NCBI RefSeq assembly: GCF_000003855.2
Contig: NW_003101680.1
Span: 3,904,074-3,968,073 of the forward strand
DNA: 64,000 bases
Direction of reading: 5' to 3'
Source of the DNA: Blastomyces gilchristii SLH14081
Taxonomy: Eukaryota; Ascomycota; Eurotiomycetes; Onygenales; Ajellomycetaceae
In this document: one piece after another, positions 1 through 12,675 of the stretch
How positions within the stretch are numbered: the first letter of the stretch is position 1
Layout: every line of letters starts with the position of its first letter
Program-made: the position numbers and the translations under genes
The notes under the pieces: model-generated
What the model was told of the DNA's origin: nothing
Databases searched by the model: none
The model's input: the letters and a program-made list of their open reading frames with translations, nothing else

Positions 1-910
1 TGCTGGCTGGCCTACCGCTGGTCGACTTGAAGTGTCAGATCTCGTGATTGCCTATGCCCCCGACTTGCCTCCAGTCCTCAAGGGTTTGTCATTCAAGGTA
101 GAAAAAAACCAGCGCGTTGGTGTTGTTGGCCGTACCGGGGCAGGGAAGTCATCATTAACTCTAGCACTTTTCCGTTTCCTGGAAGCTCGCGGGGGGACTA
201 TTCACGTTGATGGTATTGATGTATCCAAGATCAAGCTCCATGATCTCAGAAGCCGCCTTGCCATCATACCTCAGGACCCTGTTCTGTTTTCCGGAACCAT
301 AAGGTCAAACCTAGATCCGTTTGAAGAATTCAGCGACACGCAGTTACGCGACGCTTTAGAACGTGTGCACCTTGTTCCCAGCTCGCTCGTCGAAAGCGCC
401 ACGTCTACCCAGCCCTGCTCATCCTCCTCACCTCCCCAAACAAGCACAGGGTCGACTACTCCAACACTGATCAGTGGAGAATCCTGCTCTACTGCTGCGG
501 CCAACGCTAACGCGAACATTTTCAGAAATTTAGACTCCACCATTTCCGAAGGTGGGCTAAATCTTTCTCAAGGCCAGAGACAACTGCTCTGCCTAGCCCG
601 TGCCATTGTTTCGCAACCGAAAATCATGGTCCTCGACGAAGCAACATCGGCTGTTGATATGGCCACTGACACATTAATCCAGCGTTCCATCCGTTCTGAG
701 TTTGGACGCAACTCAACAACATTGCTTGTCATCGCACATCGACTGAGTACTATTGCCGATTTTGACCGCATCTTGGTCATGGATGCCGGCAAGGCGGTGG
801 AATTTGGGGCGCCCAAAGATTTGATGCAGATTGATAATGGAGTGTTTAGGGGATTGGTGGAGGAAAGTGGAGAACGGGAGGTTCTGAAGCAGATTATTTT
901 GGGGGAATAA
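1..910 (+). CDS. ABCC (MRP-type) ABC transporter, C-terminal half of NBD2, 5'-truncated by window edge
   Basis: The reading frame is open from base 2, so the gene starts upstream of the window; about 302 residues are visible. They form the second nucleotide-binding domain of a full-length ABC exporter of the C family. In order: the WPxxG entry of the domain, Walker A (GRTGAGKSS), Q-loop ([20 protein letters not shown]), signature LSQGQRQ, Walker B ([12 protein letters not shown]) and H-loop (IAHRLSTI). All catalytic motifs are intact, so the ATPase site should work. Between the Q-loop and signature lies a low-complexity Ser/Thr/Pro/Ala insertion of about 60 residues, a position where fungal vacuolar MRP-like pumps vary. 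The family exports conjugates, bile-acid-like compounds or drugs at the vacuole or plasma membrane. The substrate cannot be told from this fragment. Confidence 0.93.
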   Translation, partial: AGWPTAGRLEVSDLVIAYAPDLPPVLKGLSFKVEKNQRVGVVGRTGAGKSSLTLALFRFLEARGGTIHVDGIDVSKIKLHDLRSRLAIIPQDPVLFSGTIRSNLDPFEEFSDTQLRDALERVHLVPSSLVESATSTQPCSSSSPPQTSTGSTTPTLISGESCSTAAANANANIFRNLDSTISEGGLNLSQGQRQLLCLARAIVSQPKIMVLDEATSAVDMATDTLIQRSIRSEFGRNSTTLLVIAHRLSTIADFDRILVMDAGKAVEFGAPKDLMQIDNGVFRGLVEESGEREVLKQIILGE

Positions 911-1422
911 TGAAAATAAATTGGTTGGAGCAAGGGAGGGAAAGGCTTCTAAGAACCTAGTCCGGTGCATCTAATCCGTATACATGGATGCACGTCATCA
1001 CCTCACTTGAAATTATCATTATTTGAAAGGTTCGAGGTAGCCGCCATATACACAAAGGGAGCGGAGCGTGCAGAAGGCGAGAGCACTGAAAAATGATTAT
1101 AGTTTTGTTTTTTCATCCGAGCCACATCCACTTCTCTAGGGCTTGATCAAATTGTTTTTGTTTCAATTCGTTCGTAACGGGTTTTATAGCGCTATTCACA
1201 GGCTCTACGGCTCCCGTCATTCATTTTATATATAAAATGTATATTGCCGTCGATGATGGAAGTGTGAACAGCAAACTTATCTAGGACTCCAGCTCAAAGA
1301 AAATGTACATTGGATTCGATCCTGTGTACAAAGAATATCCTGGATACCAAGCCCTCTACCCACAGGGACAAAAGGTGGTGCTCACCTCCTTCCGGTACAT
1401 ACATATGGTTCTCAATGGGTTC
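911..1422. other. Convergent intergenic region
   Basis: About 0.5 kb between the stop codons of two convergent genes. It holds the two 3' UTRs and AT-rich stretches around 1225. No open frame or RNA gene is convincing; a plus-strand frame at 1303-1701 is the antisense shadow of the GMC gene. Confidence 0.6.
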
Positions 1423-3237
1423 TCATGCAAGATTATATTCCTTGATAAGCTTTTCCGCGCAAGTAGCTCCAGTCACGTATGCTGCGGCTTGAATATGCCC
1501 GCTCACCAGCACAGGGATAACACTCATATCCGCCACGCGAAGACCGTCGATGCCCATCAGACGATAATTGCAATCGACAACGGCATCAGCATCCCCAGCC
1601 TTGCCCATCTTCACGGTACATTTCATATGCCAGCTAGACGAGATGTTCTGCTTCCAGTATTCCAGCAGATCCTCGTCAGAGTCAGACTTGGGCGCTGCTA
1701 ACTCGGCCAACTTGTCTTTAATATAAGCGGGATGCTCTGCAACACGGAGTGCGTCACGGAGCGAATCAATGGCGGCACGCCGATCGAACGGATGGGAGAG
1801 AAATTTAGGGTCCATGCGCAGAGGCTCATTCGGATCCGAAGACTGCAATGTAACCTCGCCACGGGCCTGGGCGTTGTAAAGGAAAACAAGCAGACATGTA
1901 TAGTCGAGAGCCGAGTCTGGGAAATCCGGGACGAACCAATGGATGGGGAAATGAGTTAAGATTTCGTAATGCGGGACGGTTTCCTTTTGAAGATATTCCT
2001 TCTCGGTAGTCGGGAGGTCTTGGAACTCCTTAGTTTGCGTGAGACCGTCGATTTTGAACCAACCCACACCACATTCACAGGCAAACTTTGACCATGGGCC
2101 TGTGCCGTCGCGCTTCCATTGCTCTAGGGCGTCGTCCATGACTTTCTTATCACCGTAGAAAGCGCGACGATCATTGTTGGTGCCCGCAACGGTGTTAATG
2201 AGTGGAACGAAGTAGTGGTCTCGAAGACCTTGGCCGACGGCAAGGGCATCAAGCACGACGGGAATGTTGAACTTTTCCAACTGCTCCTTCGGGCCAATGC
2301 CTGAATGCATCAGAATCTTTGGCGTGTCTAGCGCGCCCGCCGAGAGAATGACTTCCTTAGACGCCAGATCTAAAATAAGCCGTTAGTGAGCGGGCTCGTG
2401 TCTTATTCGGGGACTAAACATTTCTTACATCGGGTGCCATTTGCCACTACACCTACAGCCTTTTTACCCTCTAAAATGACATGTTGAACGGGTGAGTTAG
2501 CGATAATTGTTAGGTTCACTGCCGACGGTCGTAACAATAAATCCTTCGCGGTGGATCGCAGACCCTTATGTGCCGAATTGATCAGCACAGACATCCCAAT
2601 TGGGTTACCAGAGTTGTGGTCTGGGTTTAATGGAAATCCGGCCTGCTCAAAAATATCAAGAGTGGGCACGATATCTCTCTCCCATTCCGCAGCAAACCCG
2701 ACGTGGAGGGGACCCGATGTGCCATGGTCAGCGGCGTTGGGAGAAGCATACTTGCTGTCAATACCGGCTGGAATCTCGCTGTGGAAAGTCTCTAGCTTCT
2801 TAAAACGGGACTGTATGTGTTCCCAGTTAAAGGAATCGTCGCCTACAATCCTTGCCCACTCATTGTAGTCATCACGGGCACCAACGCTGTACACACCGAA
2901 GTTGATGGTGCTGGAGCCGCCGACCCCGCGTCCACGAGAGTAATCGAGTTCACGGTTGTTACAGTATTCTTGAGGCACAGTCTTATAGCCCCAATTCATA
3001 TTTTTGTTCTGAAAGGTCAACCATCGCTGGCCGTCGACGCGCAGATTCCTATCCTCGATATCTTCGCCGGCTTCGAGCAGGAGGACTTTGGGATTCGCAG
3101 GCGCGCCCGCAAGTCCTGAAGCAACAGCGCTGCCAGCAGGGCCACCTATTGTGCTTCGATTTTAGGTCAAACTGCAGCCAGAGGGTTGGATTGGTAACCT
3201 TACTGCCAACGACGATGAAGTCAAAAACGGATGCCAT
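1423..3237 (-). CDS. GMC-family FAD oxidoreductase (choline/glucose-methanol-choline type)
   Basis: Three exons on the minus strand: 3237-3204, 3145-2429 and 2369-1423. They join to 566 codons (565 aa). The first 58-nt intron splits the FAD dinucleotide-binding loop; splicing restores a GSGPAG (GxGxxG) motif at residues 11-16, which supports both the start and the intron. The second intron is 59 nt and has a CTAAC branch site. The GMC signature GRGVGGSSTINFGVYS follows. The C-terminal substrate half has the conserved SSSWHMKCTVKMG block and a VSGHIQAAAY block carrying the catalytic histidine. Length and motifs fit the family, which oxidises alcohols or choline-like substrates with FAD. No signal peptide is seen, so it is probably cytosolic or peroxisomal. 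The substrate is unknown and the neighbours do not help. Confidence 0.93.
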
Positions 3238-4951
3238 GATTTCAATTTCTGCCACCCAGCTTCGCTTTTCTTTTCTGTTTTCTTTTCTTTTTGTTGATCT
3301 TCTCTTCTACTCGTCAGACGGGGTAATAGTAATAAAGAATGTTTGACTCTGCAAGTTTGGCCACTACTGATAACCAACTGCTGCTCACCCCGCCGCCTGA
3401 AGTATGGCGTCCTCTAGCCTCTAGGTGCAGTGACTTGAGTAGTTAGTTCTCTGCACTGAGATTTCATGTGGGGAAACGGGATGTTCTGGCCCCTGTGGGT
3501 GGGTATTGAGTTGGCGGAATGCGAGGGGGGATTCCGCTTATTATGATTTCCTGAGGAACGGCATTTCAGAGTGGCATCACTTGTTCTGAGGAGTCCCTCA
3601 TTCTCCTCACCCTGCTTGAATAGGAGAAAGTAATCGTCCATGAGAAGATCAAAACATCGCATTTATTGCACCGCCAGTTTATTATTATTCGAACAACTCA
3701 ATAATCCTTCACCCTCGTAAATACATAGATGGATCCATCGACAGAGATCATCGCATAGTGGCTGGGATTTGCACCTCGGGCTCCTACGTCCGTATTATTG
3801 TGTATGGAGTCTGTACCGAATATGGAGGATACTAGCCCGGTGGAGAGTAGGGATAGGATATAGCTAGCCCTAACCCTAATTGTCCACTCCGGCGCTTCTT
3901 AGAATGATTGCATGCACCATCACAACATTATCACAAGCCACCACAGCCACCTTTAAGACGCCGAGACGGGCAAAGAGACGCCAATTGGGAGCAATTGACG
4001 AATGCCCGGTCTATACTGCAGCGTATGCAAGGCAGGGCACCTTGCTCTGACAAATCATTCCACCCCCGTTTCTTGTGAGGCGGAAGAAATCATTCACCTC
4101 TCCTTGTCCAAAGGCCAGCCTGATGATCTTGAGAAGGTCAACAGTTTCTAGGTTGAGGCACACCAGTTTATTCCTTACAGCAACCAGTCATCATTATTTT
4201 GCCCCAACCACATCAACTGTGATACTGCAGGAGGCAGGAGTCATATTATTATAATCAACAATGTGGGCGCATATACAACTTTACACACTCCCCAACCTGG
4301 CCTATGACAGTTACAACCCCCACTATACAGTCTAATTACACTGTTAAAGTTTAATACTGTGTAAGTGGAGACAAAAAAGGGTTATGAGGAATGGCAGACT
4401 GAATGCAAGGCCTTTTTTGTGCATACAATGTTGAATAGGGTGTGTAAGATCGTGTAAGTGGGTCTTTTATACACGAAGTTAAACGCGCAAGCGAACACGC
4501 CCCAAGTTGGATGGATTCTGTGAAGAATTGCTGGCTGGGGCTCTCAGAATTTGCGCCGCGCCATCAAAGGGGCTTATTATTAACGTTAGTTTGAAAAGGA
4601 GCCTTCCGCGATTTGTTTCAAATCCGTTGTGTAGGCATGGCGAATGCTGATCAGACCCAGAAATCGTTAACCCCCCTTGTTGATCAGGAAGTATACACAT
4701 GAAGCAAGTATTGCGCTTTGCCTCTCTAAGACCTTACCCCAGACACCAATTTAGCATGATGATTATCAAAACTTTACTTTACGAGCACCAGAAGAGGGGA
4801 GAGATTAGCGAACTTTCTTCTTACTCTCAAAAAACTAGATGCCATGCGCCATGAGCAGAGCTTTCATCGGCACATTTAAGTCAGCGAGTGTTCTCTATTT
4901 CGCTTTTGCCTGAGACCCGTTTCGTTGGAGCTGCCAACTGCAAAATCGAAA
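3238..4951. other. Intergenic region, divergent promoters
   Basis: About 1.7 kb between the divergent GMC and membrane-protein genes. It contains a pyrimidine-rich tract near 3265-3305 just upstream of the GMC start, a double telomere-like motif at 3868 and otherwise unremarkable sequence. Small frames at 3414-3662 (-) and 4479-4700 (-) show no family features. Confidence 0.55.
3868..3879. promoter_or_regulatory. Telobox-like motif (CCCTAACCCTAA)
   Basis: Two tandem copies of the fungal telomere unit TTAGGG (minus strand) in an internal intergenic region. Such short teloboxes are bound by Tbf1/Trf-like factors in promoters. Here it lies about 630 bp upstream of the GMC start and about 1.1 kb upstream of the membrane-protein start. 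Function is inferred only. Confidence 0.35.
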
Positions 4952-6636
4952 ATGACCGCGGACGTTGAAGGTTTCACTCTCCTTGCACTCGGCATCGTAG
5001 TTATTCTTGTGCGTATGTACGCACGATGGACCATTGTCGGACCTTCGAATTTCCAGCTCGATGATTATCTGATGCCGTTAGCCGGAGTGAGTTATTATCC
5101 ATCTTTTTTGATGATCACACTTGAGCACAAAACCCAAACCAATGGGAAGTGGAAATATGATTGGAGTGACAGAGCTGACTATTTGTCTCTCAATGCTAGA
5201 TTGTTTTTACGCTGGAAACAGTCGCTGCGCATATCGTCGTTGCATCATACGATGGCCTCACGAACAGCTATATGACTCCCGAGGAGCGGGCGGCTCTTGA
5301 TCCTAATTCGGCTGAATTTGCGAAAAGAGTCGCAGGGTCTAAAATCCAAGTTATAGGCTGGTCCTTTTATGCCCTCATTCTGTGGCTGGTGAAATTCTGT
5401 GTTGCAATATTCTATTCCAGGTTGACGTACGTGATCTTTTCATTATTGAATCTGGGGCAGATGAATAGAGGTCAAACCACGATGGCAATGGTGATACTAA
5501 CAATGCAATGCCCATTTTTAGGAGTGGATTAATGGACCTGCCCAACCGGGTGCGCCTCTCGTATGTTATCCTGGGGGCGACGTACATTATGGTCGCTTTA
5601 TGTCTTGTCCTCCCATGCCGGCCAATTGAGAGATATTGGCAGATTAGCCCTGATCCCGGCAGTGAGTTTTTCAGCGTTTCGACGAGGCCTTGGGACCAAT
5701 AATTTACTAACTTGAGATATGACAGACATTTGCCAACCAACGATATCCAAAATTGCAGTGCTCATTGTCGTCATTCCGAATGTCCTTACTGATTTTTACC
5801 TACTTTCCATTCCACTTCCAGTGAGTCCACCTCTCGCAGCGGAAAATAAATCAATCCTGCTTCTCTAACTATTTTCCGCAACAGTTACTATGGAAGGTAA
5901 ACATCAGCTTGCGCAAAAAGATCACATTGATGGGACTGTTCAGCGGAGCGTGTTTCATTATGGTAGCAGCTGTTATCCGGGCTGTAACGATTCTTTCTGT
6001 AAGTCCACTACATAGCCACAGAAAAAGGGGGGAAACAAGGGAAAGGAAACCAAGGAGAAAGGAGAGATTTCAGACTAGCCGCCATCATAAAGTAGATCCA
6101 CGACCTAACCTCCCCCTCTTTTTTTTTACACCTTTTAGTCTGGCCCTGAAGGCGCTGTCTCGGGCAGTAGATGGGCATGCCGAGAAACATTCGTCGCAAT
6201 CGTCGTTTCCAACCTCCCAATCATCCACCCGCTGATGCTCATGCTCATCCGCGGCACGAAACTCAGTTTCCTACTCACGTCCGCAAATCGGCCATCACAA
6301 CCCTATGGGCATACGAGTAGCAGAACAAAACAAAGCTCCGCACGGGAAGGGCGCAAAAAAGTCCACCATCCACTTTCCATTCCCGGCACCAATGCCTGGG
6401 GTAGCGACGAGTACATTCTTAGCACAGGGACGAATGCGCCTCAGAAGGAAATAACCGTTGTGCAAGAGACTATAGTTCGGAGCGATCCGTGGACGCAGGA
6501 AGATGGAGCGCAGTCCTCAGCTGCCCAGCCTGAGTGGGCGCGACAGGGCACCCAGACACAGGAAATCAACAGCCTTTCACGAGAACTGCCGGATAAAAAG
6601 CGGAATGGTCAATCGAGCGCAATTGAACGTGTTTAA
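4952..6636 (+). CDS. Fungal rhodopsin-fold seven-TM integral membrane protein (PTH11-like/Fung_rhodopsin family)
   Basis: Six exons: 4952-5086, 5200-5426, 5522-5661, 5726-5820, 5885-5998 and 6139-6636. They give 403 codons (402 aa), every splice has GT..AG ends and keeps frame. The start is the ATG at 4952; an in-frame TTG upstream is unlikely. Hydrophobic segments occur early (TLLALGIVVILVRMYARW, followed by the family-typical LDDY), around YALILWLVKFCVAIFYSRL, YVILGATYIMVALCLVLP, IAVLIVVIPNVLTDFYLLSIPLP, GACFIMVAAVIRAV and ETFVAIVVSNLPIIHPL. The last 120 residues are polar, cytoplasmic-type and rich in S/T/Q. This is the layout of the large fungal family near satratoxin-cluster SAT4-like and PTH11-like proteins, which includes presumed surface receptors. 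Ligand and role are unknown. Confidence 0.85.
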
Positions 6637-7140
6637 GGAACATATCTTTAATGTTAAGATTCTTTCCATGGTCATAGTTTGGCCATGGTCATTCCGCCGA
6701 AGTCCATCATGGTGTAAATTTTCGAGAACTATTTTGACACCACGTTCAAATTCGGCATCCCGTCTGGCACATAGGCGCTGCGTATCGTGTACTGCAACTC
6801 ATACCTATCACATTTCATGTAATACCGGCCACCATCACTACGGGTTATGGTAGCCGATTAGCGTGATGTGTCGAGAGAAATACGTTCCCCCTTCTTGGGT
6901 TGCGTGCTGTGTGCCTGGTGGTAAGGAATAAGAGTCGTGTGTATTTGTATGTATGTACGGAGTACGTGTAGTGGGAAATGCCAAAAACACAAGGCATCCT
7001 TTAATGATACGAAACCTAGGCAACATTAATTCATAGCGTAGGATTTCTAACGAACATTCCCCTGGATGTCACAATCGCTACGCCTCAAAAATGCCATACA
7101 TATAATCATAAAAAAGCCTTTAAAAAATGACTTCATCCTC
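6637..7140. other. Convergent intergenic region
   Basis: About 0.5 kb between two convergent stops; 3' UTRs only, with no recognised element. Confidence 0.55.
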
Positions 7141-7941
7141 CTACTTCCGCGTCGATTTCATGGCCTCATATTCACCAAGCAAGTCCGCAGCCGCCTTTTC
7201 AAATCCCGCATTTGCACTTCTCCATAACCGTGGGCCAACACTAATCCTTGCCACACCAATATCCGCCAACTCCTGCACGCTTAACCCACGCGGCCAAGCA
7301 ATGACATTAATCCGCCCGCCCAGCTCCTTTGAAATCCGGACCACCTCATCCTTGGTGAGGCCACCACGCTTCTGGCCTCCCCAGACGAATACTGTTGTGG
7401 CGCCAGCATCCAGGAACGCCTTGCCCCGCCGAATTGCTTCATCGACATCATTGTTCAAGAGGATGGCATCAGTGCGCGCATTCAGCGCGAAATTTGGAAC
7501 ACCCGCTCTAGCTGCTGCGGAAAGCACTCGACGGACACGATCGAGGGCTACGTCAAACGTGAAGAGCTGGCCTGTTTCGTTATCATGATCTTCGAGATTA
7601 CATCCGGACGCACCGGCCTCGATGATGGCCTCAATGGCCTCCTCTAGCCGTTCTCCGTAACCATCCTGTAGGTCAATGGTGATGGGTTTGTTGTGCCGGA
7701 GCGCAGCAGGGATAATCCGCCTAACAGCAGCTAAATTCGTGTCCAGATCTAACGCATCATCTTCGAGGCCATGAACCTTCGCGACGGAATAGCTCGCCGT
7801 TGCTAGAGCAGGACATGAAGGGTTCGAGGCAACGAATTCTGCGGTTGGCGCATCATGAATATTTGCAAGAACAAGAGGCGTACCAGGGACATGGAGTTTG
7901 CGGAGCCGAAGAGCCCTGCCATCTGGAGAAGAGGCAGCCAT
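7141..7941 (-). CDS. PEP mutase / isocitrate lyase superfamily protein (carboxyphosphonoenolpyruvate mutase-like)
   Basis: A single-exon 266-aa gene starting at the ATG at 7941. The sequence is a compact TIM barrel of the PEP mutase/isocitrate lyase superfamily. Visible landmarks are LVLANIHDAPTAEFVA near the N-terminus, the Mg-binding IDLQDGYG strand, GCNLEDHD, the FALNARTDA strand and the late VARISVGPRLWRSA strand. Bacterial and fungal relatives cleave or rearrange C-C or P-C bonds of small oxo-acids (oxaloacetate hydrolase, methylisocitrate lyase, phosphonomutase). The specificity loop is not diagnostic, so no reaction is assigned. It has no targeting signal and is probably cytosolic. It is shorter than true isocitrate lyase (over 500 aa). 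Confidence 0.88.
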   Translation of the reverse strand: MAASSPDGRALRLRKLHVPGTPLVLANIHDAPTAEFVASNPSCPALATASYSVAKVHGLEDDALDLDTNLAAVRRIIPAALRHNKPITIDLQDGYGERLEEAIEAIIEAGASGCNLEDHDNETGQLFTFDVALDRVRRVLSAAARAGVPNFALNARTDAILLNNDVDEAIRRGKAFLDAGATTVFVWGGQKRGGLTKDEVVRISKELGGRINVIAWPRGLSVQELADIGVARISVGPRLWRSANAGFEKAAADLLGEYEAMKSTRK

Positions 7942-8933
7942 TGCTGCTGTTCAATGAGGAAGGATAGATAGATTCGTTTACAGTTTGAAGGCGCAGGGAA
8001 GACAGTTGTGAAGAAAATGAGACTGCTCTTGTTTTTCTGGAAAATGATGAAACGGATGTTCTGAGATATTTATTAATAACTTAAATTCTGCTTCCGCTTC
8101 AAAAAGGGGAGCGACGGAAAGGCTGCCTGTGATATATTTACACATCAGAATCAAAAGGGACTGGGCAGTTCCGGGATTTGTCTATGGTACAGTACCCAGC
8201 GGCGAGTAGTTGCAGGATAAGACCAGCTTTTCACGCCCTTGGAGCTGACACGGCTCGTATTATTATTAATAATTGTTCGACTGGCGGCGGGGGTATGGTA
8301 TCCTGTTTTTTAAGTGCGGGGAAGCCTGTTCATCTCGCCGCGTTTCCCCTTCAAAGAAATCTCGACGAAGAGAGTTGGAATAGCTAAGGATGGAGAGTTT
8401 AGTTAACCATTTTATCCCAGCAGACTCAGACCCTCTGTTCTGCTCGGTTGCAGCATATTTGTAGGATAATTGAAGTTCACAAAGAATATTATATAGGGAC
8501 GGGGCTTGTAAGCTTACGTAACGAGTCCTTTTTCTCAGGTAGCTGTCCACGTGACCCTCCAGCTAGCTATAGGGAACCACGACAGCCTAACCCGGATTGG
8601 TCAGCTCCGACCTCGTTCGCTGCGTTTCCAGGACGTGTAGGACCGAGACGACGACGACTTGCGCCTCAACATCACCAAAATCACTATCTTCACCTCCCTT
8701 CCCACGACCACGAAATAGCCTCACCTCCTCCCAAACCTTTGTTGCTGGACCCGCATTTTGTTCTTTGCTTTGCCTTTTCTCTTTACGCCAGCTTACCCTT
8801 GTCTCTCCCTTTGACCTGTTCTCTCATAGTACTGGGCGCCGTCGTCCCAATTTGATCTCTCTTTCACAACGCATTTCTCAACAAGGCGCCTCGTCTCTGG
8901 CAAAATACTTTAAACGGAGCATCACTAGACACT
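7942..8933. other. Divergent promoter region
   Basis: About 1 kb shared upstream region of the PEP-mutase-like gene (-) and RPN2 (+). It contains a CACGTG box at 8548 and a C/T-rich leader from about 8690 to 8880 typical of highly expressed fungal genes. No other gene was found. Confidence 0.55.
8548..8553. promoter_or_regulatory. CACGTG E-box upstream of RPN2
   Basis: A CACGTGA site about 380 bp upstream of the RPN2 start, a class of motif recognised by bHLH factors. Position and motif are seen; binding is inference. Confidence 0.35.
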
Positions 8934-11900
8934 ATGGTTGGGCTTGTTTCCGCTGACGGCTTGGTCGGCTTTCTCTCCGAGCCCGATCCTGAGCTGAAGA
9001 TGTTTGCGCTCAAAGCTTTGGACGCCCAAGTTGACCTGCTCTGGACTGAAATTGCGGATTCTATTGACCAAATGTAAGTTCAAGACCACGTATCTCATAT
9101 GTGCTGTTCAACAGGCATGATTTCGAAGCCTTGAATGGTTCTTCTACCTCCTAGATGAATGCTAACGGTTATGAATCTTACCAGAGAGGCACTCTACGAA
9201 GATGAATCTTTCCCGGAACGTGAGCTGGCGGCTCTGGTTGCCTCCAAGGTATATTACCATCTTCAGGAATACAATGAGAGCATGGTGTTTGCCCTTGGCG
9301 CCGGAAAGCTGTTAAATTTGGACCATGGTGGCGAGTTTGAGGAGACCATAATATGTAGGTTACATTTTTTTGACCCTCCTATTGTATGTTTAACTATTGT
9401 TGTGCTAACGATCATTCCTGCAGCGAAATGCGTGGATACGTTTATCTCGATATCTGCTAGCCCGAAACCTCAGAACTCCGCCCAAGCTGCTAACAAGGTT
9501 CCTCGTCTGAATACGTCATTCCCTCTAACCGCAAATGGGGCTACCAGCACTTCCGCAGGACTTACCTCACCCATCACTCCATTCTCCCAGTCTGCCCTAC
9601 CGTCAAAATCACTCCTTTCACGGCAAGACTCAGTTTCACTGGAAACCGGTGGCGAAGATATCGGTGCGGATCCCAGTGAACTCCCACTTGTTATCCAGCG
9701 CGGTGTTCAGAAACAACTTCATGGTGTCATTGAAAGGTTATTCGAGCAGTGTTTCCGCGAGAAACGCTACCGCCAGGTCGTTGGAATTGCCGTTGAAGCA
9801 AAGAATCTCGACGTCCTTCGTACTGCTATCTTGCGTGCGAGTGAGGATGAGAAAAAGGAAAATGGGGAGTCATCTCGGAGTGGTGAGGAACTTATGGAAT
9901 ATGTTTTGGATATCTGTATGAGCGTTGTTCAAGAAAGGGCCTTTCGAAATGAGGTATGTTGTTACGCTATTCAAAGGGTCCCGGAGTTATTTCTGCTAAC
10001 CTATACGATTTTTCACAGATCCTTAAATTGATTCTCGAGCTCTTAAACGAAATCCCTTCTCCTGATTATTTTTCCATCGCAAAATGTGTTGTCTACCTTA
10101 ATGAACACTCAATGGCTTCGGATATACTGCGTCAGCTCGTTGAAAAAGGAGACCCGCGTTCTCTTTCTGTGGCCTATCAAATTTCCTTCGACTTGTACGA
10201 CAACAGCACTCAGGAATTTTTGAGAAAGGTCCGACAAGAAATCAGCCAACTTATCCCCGAATCGAGCGAGACAGAATCTCAGAATATGGGACATGACGGC
10301 AGCGCAGCCAAGGAAACGGATTCTCTACTCCAAAATCAAGAGGGTGCACCCGATACTTCAAACAGTCGGAGCTTAGGCGCCGGAAATGAGAAGGACAAGT
10401 TATCCGAGGACGCGCGGGCGGCCTTCAAGTCCATCTGCGACATCATCGACGGAGTCAATTCGATCCAACTAAATTTGGAATTCCTATACCGAAACAACAA
10501 GGCCGATATTTCTGTTCTCAACAAGATAAAAGACAGCTTGGAAGCTCGTAACTCCATTTTTCATAATGCCGTCACACTAGCCAATGCCTTCATGCATGCA
10601 GGAACAACACACGACAAGTTCTTCCGTGATAACCTCGAATGGCTCGGCAAGGCCGTTAACTGGTCCAAGTTCACCGCTACAGCGGCTCTGGGTGTGATCC
10701 ATCGAGGAAACCTTACACAGGGACAGAAACTCTTAGCACCATACCTTCCCAAAGAGAATATTGCAGGAGTCGGAGGCGCGGGATCAGTGTATAGCCAAGG
10801 CGGTTCATTGTATGCCTTTGGCCTAATTTACGCCAACCACGAGGGCTGGGCTGTCGATTTGATTCGGGAACATTTTACGAAAGCAACGGAAGAAGTAGTC
10901 CAACACGGTGGAGCACTGGGTCTTGGCGTCGCGGGAATGGCTACCGGTGATGAAGGCATTTACAATGACCTCAAAGTTGTCCTTGAAACTGATTCCGCTC
11001 TTAATGGAGAAGCTGTGGGTCTTGCGATGGGTCTGGTTATGCTTGGGAGTGGCAACATGAAGGCCTTGGAAGATATGATCCGATATGCCCATGATACGCA
11101 ACATGAAAAGATCATCCGCGGAGTTGCCATGGGAATGGCTCTTATCATGTATGGGCGACAAGAAGCTGCGGATGAATTGATCAATGGCCTCTTGGGTGAT
11201 CCTGATCCTACGCTACGCTACGGTGGTATTATGGCCATTGCCCTCGCTTACTGCGGGACAGGTAGCAATAAGGCAGTCCGACGACTCTTACATGTTGCTG
11301 TTAGTGATGTCAGCGATGACGTACGGAGAGTCGCTGTGATGAGTCTTGGATTCATTCTCTTCCGCAAGCACCAGAGTGTTCCTCGCATGGTGGAGCTTCT
11401 TTCTGAATCCTACAACCCGCATGTCCGTTACGGCGCTGCTATGGCACTCGGAATATCCTGCGCTGGAACCGGGCTGGACGAAGCCGTGGATCTTCTAGAA
11501 CCAATGTTAAAGGATCCAACGGACTTTGTGCGACAGGGCGCACTGATTTCTTTGGCGATGGTGCTTGTTCAGCAAAACGAGGCAATGAACCCCAAGGTTG
11601 GCGCCATCCGCAAGACGATGCAGAAGATGATCGGGGACAGGCACGAAGATGCCATGGCTAAATTCGGGTGTGCGCTTGCCCTGGGAATCATCGACGCAGG
11701 CGGGCGTAATTGCACTATCAGCTTACAAACGCAGACTGGCAACTTGAATATGCCTGGAATTGTTGGAATGGCTGTTTTCGTACAGTACTGGTATTGGTTC
11801 CCGCTTTCGCATTTCCTTTCGTTGAGTTTCACGCCTACGGCTGTGATCGGAGTCGACCAGAAACTGGAGGTTCCTGTCTTTAAGTTCCACAGCAATACCC

Positions 11901-12675
11901 GACCTAGCCTTTTCGACTACCCCCCTAAACAGCAGGTTAAAGCGGATGAAGCGCCTGAGAAAGTTAAGACCGCTGTTCTTTCAACCACAGCTCAGGCTAA
12001 ACGACGTGCTCAGCGGAGAGAAAAGCAGCAGCGCCGGGAAAGCATGGAGATCGACCAAACCCCTACGACTCCTAAGGTATCGACACAACATCTCGACAAG
12101 ATGGATGTCGATGAGAGCGCAGTGAAAACTGAGGACGAAGGGAAGGATCGCGAGAAGGAGGAAACCCCAGCTGAAGCGCCAAAGCGAAAAGTGGAGAAGG
12201 AGAAAGTAGGCTATGAGCTGGAGAATATGTCTCGAGTCCTTCCAGCGCAATTGAAATACCTAACCTTCCCCGATCCGCGATATGAGCCCGTCAAGCGCGT
12301 AAGTAAAAATGGCCCTTATTTTTTTTTTTATTGTTCGTTCGTTTTAGTTTGTGGTTATGCTAATGCTCTGTGTCAATAACCTAGCCAACCGGAGGAGTCG
12401 TTGTCGTTCTTGATAAGGCGCCCTCAGAGCCACGTGAGATCATCGAGCTCCGGGCTAGTAGGGAGACAAAACAGACAGCGGCTGGAGAGACGATCCAGGA
12501 TCGAATCAATGCTGCTATGACCGCGCTGGAGCAACCTGTTGTTGTCACTGGCCCATCTGGTGGAGCGGCAGCGGCGGCTGGTGTTCTTACCGCAGTTGAT
12601 GAGGATGAAGAGGGAGCTGAAGAAGCTCCAGTGCCTAACGAGTTCGACTATTATTCTGATAACGCGGAGGAGTAA
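8934..12675 (+). CDS. RPN2: 26S proteasome regulatory subunit Rpn2 (PSMD1)
   Basis: Five exons: 8934-9073, 9185-9354, 9424-9953, 10019-12298 and 12385-12675, giving 1137 codons (1136 aa), the expected length for a fungal Rpn2. The protein starts MVGLVSADGLVGFLSEPDPELK. The fourth exon carries the proteasome/cyclosome repeats, seen as recurring Gly/Ala-rich LGLG, AMGLVMLG, GVAMGMALI, MAIALAYCGTG, AVMSLGFIL and AAMALGISCAG units that build the toroid. Basic clusters near the end (KRRAQRREKQQRR, KRKVEKEK) look like the C-terminal NLS known in yeast Rpn2. The tail PNEFDYYSDNAEE resembles the Rpn13-binding tail of PSMD1. Rpn2 is the largest base subunit of the 19S particle and docks Rpn13 and the lid. 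Its neighbours are unrelated. Confidence 0.97.

Noticed and set aside
1303..1701. Plus-strand 132-codon frame
   Set aside because: It is antisense to the C-terminal coding exon of the GMC gene, which has clear family motifs and splice sites.
3414..3662. Minus-strand 82-codon frame in the 1.7-kb intergenic region
   Set aside because: No recognisable motif, composition like noncoding sequence and no promoter or intron support.
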